NCBI RefSeq assembly: GCF_029893235.1
Contig: NZ_JARXWE010000009.1
Span: 17,704-81,703, forward strand
DNA length: 64,000 nucleotides
Reading direction: 5' to 3'
DNA from: Dysgonomonas sp. PH5-45
GTDB lineage: Bacteria > Bacteroidota > Bacteroidia > Bacteroidales > Dysgonomonadaceae
Each line of letters opens with the position of its first letter. Position 1 is the first letter of the stretch. Shown here piece after piece: positions 57,510-64,000 of this stretch. A program made the translations under genes and the position numbers. The notes beneath the pieces were generated by a model. That model did not search any database. It was not told where the DNA came from and saw only the letters and a list, made by a program, of their open reading frames with translations.

Positions 57510-60500
57510 TTATTTCTCACCAAATATACTTCCATAACGGTGATACTCGTAAGTTACGCTCTGCTCTTTCAGATAATGAAGGAGTTCTATTCTGCCCTCA
57601 ACAAGCGGAGCTGTCGTTGCAATATACTTACCCAATTCTGCCGCCTTGTCATAAACGGCGTCCGAAAGGTTGGCCGAACATGTACGGATGCGCTCATAAT
57701 TATCCATATCCGCGATAAACTGCTCTTCGCTCTGGTATATAATCCTGATGCCGGGAAGGGTGGCCACAGCTTGCTTTATAGACTCAACGTGCTGGTTGTC
57801 TTTATCAATACTTATGGTAAGAGGGGCATTTGCTATGACAGATGCCAATATTACAAGAAGTATATCACACAGATTATCGGTTGGTTGAATCCTGAAAGCA
57901 CAATTTTTGAGCGATAGGTAACGGAATACGTTCGATTCCCCATACAGGTTATTTATATCCCGCTCTTGCGAGAATTCCTTGTCCCAAGCATCCCTATAAC
58001 TATTGAATGCAAAGTTAAGACGTGTTTTACATTCAGCGTTTGCCAATAAACCATCGAAAGGAGCAATCGGTTTGTTTGGTTCTGTTGCCGGCACAAGTTT
58101 TTCGGAGAAGTTTACAAAGCACGACACATAGTTAGGGCCTCCCGCTTTGATGCCTCCGCCAAAGGCCGAACGCTTCATTCCGCCGAAAGGTTGACGGTTC
58201 ACGATAGCCCCGGTAATACCCCGGTTTATGTATAAGTTTCCGGCTTCCAGATTGGCTTTCCAATAATCTATCTCGGCATCGTCCAAACTCTGCAAACCCG
58301 ATGTTAAGCCATATTCCGACGAGTTAACGTATTCTACGGCTTGTTTCAAATCGTCTACACAAACCACTCCCATCAGAGGGGCAAACAATTCGTTCCGGAA
58401 AGTAAAACTACCGGGCTTCACTCCCCACTTGATACACGGTTTGAGTATATATTTTTTCTCATCCACAAATCCCGGAGCAATCAGCCACGATTCGCCCGGC
58501 TCCAGATTATTGATTGCATGAAGCAATTTATCATTATCGTTGGTTATCATTGGGCCAACCATGTTCGATGTATCCCATGCACTGCCGGCATACATACTTG
58601 TGGCAGCGTCTTTTAGTTTGGTTCTGAAATCTTCGTCCTCATATATCTCCTTGGCAACCAGTAACAAAGAGCAAGCCGAACATTTTTGACCGGCATTACC
58701 AAAAGCAGATGCTACGGCATTCATTATGGCGTGGTCTTGGTCGCCGCTGCTTGTTAAGATTATAGCATTCTTCCCTCCTGTTTCGCCCGAAAGTGGTCTG
58801 CGTGGATTAGTTTTCAGAAGGCGGAAAGCTGTATCAGTTCCTCCGGTAAAGATAATATGCTTCACGGATGGATGCGAAGTCAGATAGTCGAGAGTAGAAC
58901 GCTCGGCCGGAGATACAACCTGAAGAGCATCTTTAGGAACGCCTGCCTCCCAGAAACATTTTGCAAACTCCCAAGCTACCGGCAATGCCACAGTTGCGGG
59001 TTTAATTATAACCGAGTTCCCCCCTGCCAAAGCTGCAACAACTCCGCCAACAGGTATTGCCAAAGGGAAATTCCAAGGTGGAACAACCAAAACTACACCT
59101 TTAGGACTTATATCTACTGATTTAAGTTGAGTGAATTGCTTCATCGTGATCGGATAGAAACGGGCAAAGTCAATGGCTTCAGACACTTCAACGTCGCCTT
59201 CGGCAAACGTTTTACCGGTTATTGCTGCCATGCAACCTATCAGATCGCCACGTTTGTTGCAAAGGTTTGTTGCAACCTGATGCAACACTTCGTTGCGCTT
59301 ACAGATGGTTGTTTTTCTCCACTGAGAAGCATCGGCTTCAGCAATTGAAATGATTTCTTTTACCTGATCTAAAGACGACAGATTAGCCTCGCAAACACAA
59401 ACCTCATCATTACGGCTGCGGTCGTAATACTTCTTCTTGCTGTCGGTTACAACTTCCTTATCTCCTATCTGTACGGGAACAACAAAGTTCTCGGAGCGAA
59501 TCTCATTTTTCCATTTTTCCAATATACTTAATGCCCATTCACGGTTAAGCGTCAAATCGAGATCTGTATCGGGTTCGTTATGGAAAATAAGGATATTTTC
59601 ATCGGGCTTCGTTGGTAGATTCCTGTTTTGTGTGCGAAATACGGTAGGCGTAATTTTGTCCTTCAAAGCATAAGCTTGCATAAACTGATCGGCCAAAAAT
59701 TGCCATTCTTTACTATCAATCTTCAAGTTGAACGAATAGCTCAAAAAATTGTCCTTGCCTGTATTTTCGTCCAAGCGGCGAACCAAATAAGAAATAGCAT
59801 TGAGGAACTGAGCCTTCCTTACAACCGGCGTATAAAGGATAATTTGTTTATCCATGGCTCGTACCACACGGGGCAGGTTATTGGCCATACCTTCGAGCAT
59901 CTCGAAAGTGACTTCGTCTTCCACCCCATTCTTCTTGCTCAACAAATGAGCATAGCCAAGTGTAAAGAAGTTGTGCGAAGCAACACCTACGTGCAACACC
60001 TTAGCATTTTCGGGCTTCAAAGCGATATCCAATATATAGAAGTAGTTTGCATCTACTTCAATTTTAGTCGGTAAAACAGGGTTAGGCCATCCTTTCAGAG
60101 AAGAAATAATGCTCTCCATCTGCAAATTGGCTCCTTTCACCAAGCGCATTTTCAGAGGGCTACCACCTTCCTTCACACGCTGATGGGCAAACTCCAATAA
60201 TTCTTGCTGAAACAAACCCGCATCGGGCAAATAAGCCTGAATAACAATTCCGGCCATATAATGCTTAAACTGAGGCATACTCAGTACGGTCTTGAAGACA
60301 TCCAGCGTAAGTTCCGTGTCCTTATATTCCTCCATATCAAGATTTACAAACTTCGGTTTTTTCACGCCGTTTGCATCCACATACGGATTATCTATTGCCT
60401 GTTGATATATGGTAGCTATCCGGCGACAAAGCTCTTTTTTGCTGTCCTCGTAGTTCAAAGAATGTATTTGAGCATAAATCCCCGAAATCTTGATAGAAAT

Positions 60501-61022
60501 ATAGTTAATATCTGGTTCTTTCAGTGCCTCCAGATAGTGATGATAGCGTTTATCGGCTTCTTTATCGCCCAAAACTACCTCGCCCAATAGGTTTACGTTT
60601 TGTCCTATTTTGCTGTTCCATCTGTCCGACAGGTGCTTTGTCAGTGTAGGACGCTCCTCGCCAATAATAATTTTGTTGGTTTCCTTCCGTAAACGGTCTT
60701 TGAAAATAGGTATCGCAATAGCATCAAACCGATAACCTATCAGGGTAAACAAGCGGAGTGTAAACCTATCAAAAGCATTAAAAAAGTCAGGAACACCATA
60801 TTCTTCAATGAGCAATTTTATCCTTTTTGCCAGCTTTTTGTTATCTTTAATCTGCGACGATTCGTCCAGCATTTTAGACAATAAGGTCTTATTTTCGGGT
60901 TTCTGAATAAGAGAAGCGTACTTAACTTGCTCTTTTACTTCTGCGGGAGTTAGTTCTTTTTCGGCTTTTGCCAAAAACTCTTTTGCCCAATCAAGCACTT
61001 CGGAGGATGTAATATTGCTCAT
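57510..61022 (-). CDS. putA: Proline dehydrogenase / P5C dehydrogenase (PutA type)
   Basis: This 1,170-residue protein oxidises proline to glutamate in two steps. The proline dehydrogenase half (about 90-470) includes EVVLGDKEADKRYHHYLEAL and MRLVKGANLQ (about 290). The aldehyde dehydrogenase half (about 520-1000) has the catalytic Cys in FGNAGQKCSACSLLL (about 780) and ETGGKNAI (about 745). There is no N-terminal ribbon-helix-helix DNA-binding part, so it is an enzyme rather than an autorepressor. Confidence 0.93.
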   Translation of the reverse strand: MSNITSSEVLDWAKEFLAKAEKELTPAEVKEQVKYASLIQKPENKTLLSKMLDESSQIKDNKKLAKRIKLLIEEYGVPDFFNAFDRFTLRLFTLIGYRFDAIAIPIFKDRLRKETNKIIIGEERPTLTKHLSDRWNSKIGQNVNLLGEVVLGDKEADKRYHHYLEALKEPDINYISIKISGIYAQIHSLNYEDSKKELCRRIATIYQQAIDNPYVDANGVKKPKFVNLDMEEYKDTELTLDVFKTVLSMPQFKHYMAGIVIQAYLPDAGLFQQELLEFAHQRVKEGGSPLKMRLVKGANLQMESIISSLKGWPNPVLPTKIEVDANYFYILDIALKPENAKVLHVGVASHNFFTLGYAHLLSKKNGVEDEVTFEMLEGMANNLPRVVRAMDKQIILYTPVVRKAQFLNAISYLVRRLDENTGKDNFLSYSFNLKIDSKEWQFLADQFMQAYALKDKITPTVFRTQNRNLPTKPDENILIFHNEPDTDLDLTLNREWALSILEKWKNEIRSENFVVPVQIGDKEVVTDSKKKYYDRSRNDEVCVCEANLSSLDQVKEIISIAEADASQWRKTTICKRNEVLHQVATNLCNKRGDLIGCMAAITGKTFAEGDVEVSEAIDFARFYPITMKQFTQLKSVDISPKGVVLVVPPWNFPLAIPVGGVVAALAGGNSVIIKPATVALPVAWEFAKCFWEAGVPKDALQVVSPAERSTLDYLTSHPSVKHIIFTGGTDTAFRLLKTNPRRPLSGETGGKNAIILTSSGDQDHAIMNAVASAFGNAGQKCSACSLLLVAKEIYEDEDFRTKLKDAATSMYAGSAWDTSNMVGPMITNDNDKLLHAINNLEPGESWLIAPGFVDEKKYILKPCIKWGVKPGSFTFRNELFAPLMGVVCVDDLKQAVEYVNSSEYGLTSGLQSLDDAEIDYWKANLEAGNLYINRGITGAIVNRQPFGGMKRSAFGGGIKAGGPNYVSCFVNFSEKLVPATEPNKPIAPFDGLLANAECKTRLNFAFNSYRDAWDKEFSQERDINNLYGESNVFRYLSLKNCAFRIQPTDNLCDILLVILASVIANAPLTISIDKDNQHVESIKQAVATLPGIRIIYQSEEQFIADMDNYERIRTCSANLSDAVYDKAAELGKYIATTAPLVEGRIELLHYLKEQSVTYEYHRYGSIFGEK

Positions 61023-61348
61023 ATACTATTCAATTTTAAAATTGTTTATCTCCTAAATTTTATATTCTAAAGATCCGAAAAAACAAACCTTAGGAACTAC
61101 ACGAAGAGTTACATTATATTTTTTATGACATGGTTTCTTTTACTAAATATTCGATATTATAGAAATCAACGAAACTTTTGATAGCACTAATATAGTAAAC
61201 GCTTCTCATTTGGATATTATTTTACATATGTTTTAAAATATGCGCACACAGACTTAATTTTTATTAAACATCAAAAAAATAATATTTTATGAAGATACAA
61301 GTCTTAATATTATTAATTTTGCAGTGTCTAACACCTTAATATATAGAC
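61023..61348. other. Gap between divergent PutA and TPR regulator genes
   Basis: No gene is seen in these 326 AT-rich bases. A TAATTTTG element at 61314-61321 matches TAnnTTTG and lies 27 bases before the regulator ATG. No clear promoter was found for putA on the other strand. Confidence 0.6.
61314..61321 (+). promoter_or_regulatory. -7 element TAATTTTG upstream of TPR regulator
   Basis: This fits TAnnTTTG, 27 bases before the ATG. No TTTG at the expected distance upstream is clear. Confidence 0.4.
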
Positions 61349-63028
61349 ATGAATAAGACCCTAAACCTTTTTACTATTCTTTGTGTTTGTTATGGTTTTT
61401 TTGCTACATCGTGCAACTTCCGTTACGAAAAAACAAACTCCCTTTTGGAGCAAGCCGAAAATATCTTAGACAAACATCCCAATAGTACACTCCACCTTCT
61501 CGACTCAATTATCAAAGAAGGCAAGCTAAGCAATGACCAACACAATAAATATCTTTTGCTGCGTGTATCGGCAAAACACAAAACTAAACAAGACATCAGC
61601 CTGGACACCATAATATTTAGTGTAAAGAAATATTACCAAAACAAAAAAGATGACTTTAATACCTTCCGATCGGCCTACTACTCCGGATTAGTTCTGAAAG
61701 AACGGAAGCAACATAAGGAGGCAATGGAATCTTACATGGACGCTCAACAACATGGCGAATCAATAACCGACGAAAACCTTAAAGGACTGCTGCAAAGTGC
61801 AATTGGAGAATTATATTACATACAACTATACCCCAAAGAGGCTATCGAGCAATATAAAAAGGCAAGAATACATTTTCTTAATTCGGAAAACTATAAGAAC
61901 CAGATAAAAACATGCAACCTTATCGGGTCTAATTATCTGCTGGAAAACAATTACGATAGTTGTTTCGCATACTTCAATCAAGCCTTGTTGTTAGCCAAAA
62001 CCCATAATGATTCTTCCGAATATGTTTATATCAACCAAAATATGGGGATTGCCTACAAAAGCATGAACGATATAAACAACGCAAAAAAAGTGGCAAAACA
62101 CGCTATATCATATTCGCCCAGCAGCAAAGAGCGAGTGATGAGTTATTGCAATCTGGCCAATATTTTTCTGTCGAACAATCAAAACGATTCGGCACGTATA
62201 TATACCAACATGGCTATTAACGAAACAAGGGAGGATAATACCGAACAAAGAGCTATAATATACGGACTGTTGGCCAACATAGAAAAAATAGACGGAAACC
62301 ACGAGAAGGCGCTCGAATATAAAGACCTATTCATAAATTACCTGAAAGATAACTTTATGAACAGGAACAAGCAAGTTGTACACGATGTACAAAAGAAATA
62401 CGATTTTGAGGTAATACAAAACATAAACAACCGTCTTCTGATAGAAAAACAATGGTATTTGCTTGCTACAATGACACTCGTATTGATAATCCTCATCGTT
62501 GTCCTTATTCTTTATAAGAAAAACCTCAAAAACAAAGCCGAGCTACTGGATGCAGAGCACAAGATACTGCATATGAAAGAAATGGCTAAAAACTTCAATC
62601 ATAAAGAAAAATCTTTCAGAAATGTATTGATTCAGCATTTCGATATTCTTAAAAAAGCAGCTTTGCTTGAGGGCTACCTCAAAGAAGAAGACAGAGAAAA
62701 AGGAAGTAAACTCCTCAAAAAATTTAACGAAGTAGTTTACGGACAGGAAAACATGGATTGGAATCAACTCTATAAATCGATGAACGAAGTTCAAAATGGT
62801 TTCTTTGATAAGATACAAACAAAATACCCGGAGCTCGACGAACTCGAATTCAGAATATGCTGTATGAGTTATGCAGGCCTGAACAATACAGAAATATCTA
62901 TTATAACAAAACTGAAAGTAAATACTATCCACACAAAGAAGTCGTCTATCCGCCGCAAATTAGGGATAAAAGAATATGGAAGTTTCTTCGATTTTTTCAA
63001 CGAAAACTGTCCGGAAGACACTTATTAA
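61349..63028 (+). CDS. TPR - membrane helix - HTH regulator, lipoprotein-like
   Basis: This 559-residue protein starts with a lipoprotein-type signal (FFATSC, Cys22), then TPR repeats (about 30-340), a membrane helix (WYLLATMTLVLIILIVVLIL, about 369-388), a coiled coil and a C-terminal helix-turn-helix-like segment (LNNTEISIITKLKVNTIHTK, about 506-525) with KSSIRRKLGI. Bacteroidetes use this layout for envelope-sensing transcription regulators. Having both a lipobox and a later membrane helix is odd; the signal may be a plain membrane anchor. Confidence 0.8.
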   Translation: MNKTLNLFTILCVCYGFFATSCNFRYEKTNSLLEQAENILDKHPNSTLHLLDSIIKEGKLSNDQHNKYLLLRVSAKHKTKQDISLDTIIFSVKKYYQNKKDDFNTFRSAYYSGLVLKERKQHKEAMESYMDAQQHGESITDENLKGLLQSAIGELYYIQLYPKEAIEQYKKARIHFLNSENYKNQIKTCNLIGSNYLLENNYDSCFAYFNQALLLAKTHNDSSEYVYINQNMGIAYKSMNDINNAKKVAKHAISYSPSSKERVMSYCNLANIFLSNNQNDSARIYTNMAINETREDNTEQRAIIYGLLANIEKIDGNHEKALEYKDLFINYLKDNFMNRNKQVVHDVQKKYDFEVIQNINNRLLIEKQWYLLATMTLVLIILIVVLILYKKNLKNKAELLDAEHKILHMKEMAKNFNHKEKSFRNVLIQHFDILKKAALLEGYLKEEDREKGSKLLKKFNEVVYGQENMDWNQLYKSMNEVQNGFFDKIQTKYPELDELEFRICCMSYAGLNNTEISIITKLKVNTIHTKKSSIRRKLGIKEYGSFFDFFNENCPEDTY

Positions 63029-63378
63029 TAGACCAAATACCCCTTATATCCCCCTTCTTTTTTGTCATAAAAAGTTAGATGGTTCAACCGAAACTTATCG
63101 AATAATCATCTAAATAGCAGCAGATTAAAAAAAGTGAGACTCGACAAAAATCTAAGTTGGGTATTCACCTTCTTTTATTTATTCCTTTTCCTTACTACCT
63201 TTGAATATAAGGATTTCAAAAAGAATATTTCAAGATTAAGGAAAACGAACAATAAATCATTTAATCTTACAACGAAAAACACTGTTCTAAAAATTTTAGG
63301 ACAATACTTTTCCACTCAATCATCATTCTAAATTTAGAATAGGAAGTTATTCTAAACACTCGGAAATTTAGGGTTAGT

Positions 63379-63416
63379 CAGGAACTAGAGGTGATCTCTG
63401 GTTCCTGGCGTTTTTT
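63379..63416 (+). terminator. Intrinsic terminator with no clear upstream gene
   Basis: CAGGAACTAGAG (63379-63390) pairs with CTCTGGTTCCTG (63396-63407; one G-U pair) around a 5-base loop, then GCGTTTTTT. It is a textbook terminator. The nearest upstream gene ends 350 bases away. Confidence 0.75.
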
Positions 63417-63511
63417 ATAAATGAAGCACCCCTTGTAAATATTCTATCTGATTATTTATACACCTATTTGCACGTTGTTTGAGCATAAATAAGCATATTT
63501 GTGAATGAAAA

Positions 63512-63530
63512 TGTGCAAATTTTGTGCAAA
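63512..63530. promoter_or_regulatory. TGTGCAAA direct repeats 11 bp apart before integrase remnant
   Basis: TGTGCAAA at 63512-63519 and 63523-63530, plus an inverted copy (ATTTGCAC) at 63466-63473, lie just before the broken integrase. The 11-bp spacing matches that of the repeats before the prophage integrase. Confidence 0.5.
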
Positions 63531-63543
63531 AAAAATAGGAAAT

Positions 63544-63933
63544 ATGATAATAAAATCAATCATTGATAATCGCCGCACAAATAAATTTGGCAAATATCCG
63601 ATAAAGATACTCTTATCTGACAAAGGTAATAGAAAATATATTTCATTGGGGATATACACAGATCTGGCGGAATTCGATGAGGCATCCGGATTGCTTATAA
63701 CATCAAATAAAAAAACACAAAAAGAAAACCAACAGCATAATAATTTAATTATAGCAGTCCGAACGCAAATAAACGATTTGATTATTGAGTACAGAAAAAG
63801 CAATAAACCAGTAACACCGGATACAATAATAGATTTATACAAGAATATTAATACAGCCAAAGATAAAGAAAACTATACATTCAATAGAGTTTATATACAA
63901 TCATTCAGGGCAACCGCATCAAATTTTCAATAG
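63544..63933 (+). pseudogene. Truncated tyrosine integrase (N-terminal arm domain)
   Basis: About 129 residues resemble the start of a Bacteroidetes integrase: MIIKSIIDNRRTNKFGKYPI, IKILLSDKGNRKYISLGIYT and a helical stretch. A stop follows shortly after NRVYIQSFRATASNFQ, before the SAM-like and catalytic domains. The rest is missing or frameshifted. It is probably the remnant of a second integrated element. An upstream in-frame ATG at 63505 is possible but less likely to be the start. Confidence 0.65.
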
Positions 63934-64000
63934 TTTCCTGAGATATTGAGTATCCAGCGCTGCTTTATATAGCCTCTTTTTAATACTCAGTTTGTCTTTC

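Larger units (their letters stand above)
63029..63543. other. Gene-poor gap before broken integrase
   Basis: No convincing gene is seen in these 515 bases. They include a palindromic CTAAATTTAG (63329-63338), a strong hairpin terminator (63379-63416) with no obvious gene before it, and repeats just before the integrase remnant. The stretch may be debris of an old insertion. Confidence 0.5.

Noticed and set aside
63134..63331. 65-codon frame in the gap after the TPR regulator
   Set aside because: It begins with GTG, has low-complexity Phe/Lys/Asn composition and no supporting context.
1..64000. CRISPR array
   Set aside because: No regularly spaced repeats of the right length were seen; the 32-bp spacing at 13622 has only three 10-bp units and is operator-like.

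Overview
The window is from a member of the Bacteroidetes, most likely the order Bacteroidales and possibly Dysgonomonas or a relative; the genus is a guess. Promoters have the Bacteroidetes form (TTTG, about 20 bases, TAnnTTTG), Shine-Dalgarno sequences are rare, and the chromosomal genes are of Bacteroidales type. About 80% of the window (1 to about 52,018) is a tailed-phage prophage with a siphovirus-like gene set. Its left end lies outside the window. Its right end is a tyrosine integrase beside the 3' end of a tRNA-Pro(GGG) gene.

Prophage layout. (a) 30-11,747, plus strand: replication and DNA modification. It encodes a family-A DNA polymerase, a PAPS-reductase-like protein, a Dam-like methylase, an Nmad1/DUF1599-like protein, an N4/N6 methylase with an altered catalytic motif, a C5 methylase with a second long frame nested inside it, a VapE-type primase-helicase, a VRR-NUC nuclease, a SNF2 helicase, a MazG/DUF550-like protein and another adenine methylase. 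Many neighbours overlap by 1-4 bases, so they are probably translationally coupled. (b) 11,744-14,545: lysogeny and control. It has a RepL-like protein, a small membrane protein, an XRE repressor, three identical operator-like repeats exactly 32 bp apart, an early rightward promoter and a structured leader. (c) 14,546-19,688, plus strand: small accessory genes, including a frameshifted gene and an active/dead pair of serine recombinases. (d) 19,685-38,391, mostly minus strand: capsid and tail genes from scaffold through capsid, head-tail connectors, tail tube and tape measure to the tail tip. A lipoprotein/HExxH gene pair sits near its end. (e) 38,526-50,572, plus strand: terminase, portal, a 2,056-residue fibre, then a three-way-junction RNA candidate, holin, muramidase and a DUF6808-like protein. 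(f) 50,609-51,862, minus strand: integrase.

Chromosomal side (52,018-64,000). Two tRNAs (Pro-GGG, Met-CAT) on the minus strand share a promoter and terminator. They are followed by an LptF/LptG permease, ribBA, a Bax-inhibitor-1 protein, an aspartate aminotransferase, a PutA-type proline dehydrogenase/P5C dehydrogenase, a TPR-membrane-HTH regulator and a broken second integrase.

The most unusual signals are: the overprinted frame in the C5 methylase gene with a G8 tract near its start; a family of short hairpins (RGGTC-TGY-GACCY) with compensating stem changes, always in the same strand orientation; the three-way-junction RNA before the lysis genes, which has an alternative pairing; the 32-bp operator array; and the serine recombinase pair with one degenerate member. 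Functions come from motif recognition and memory of families; no database search was run.
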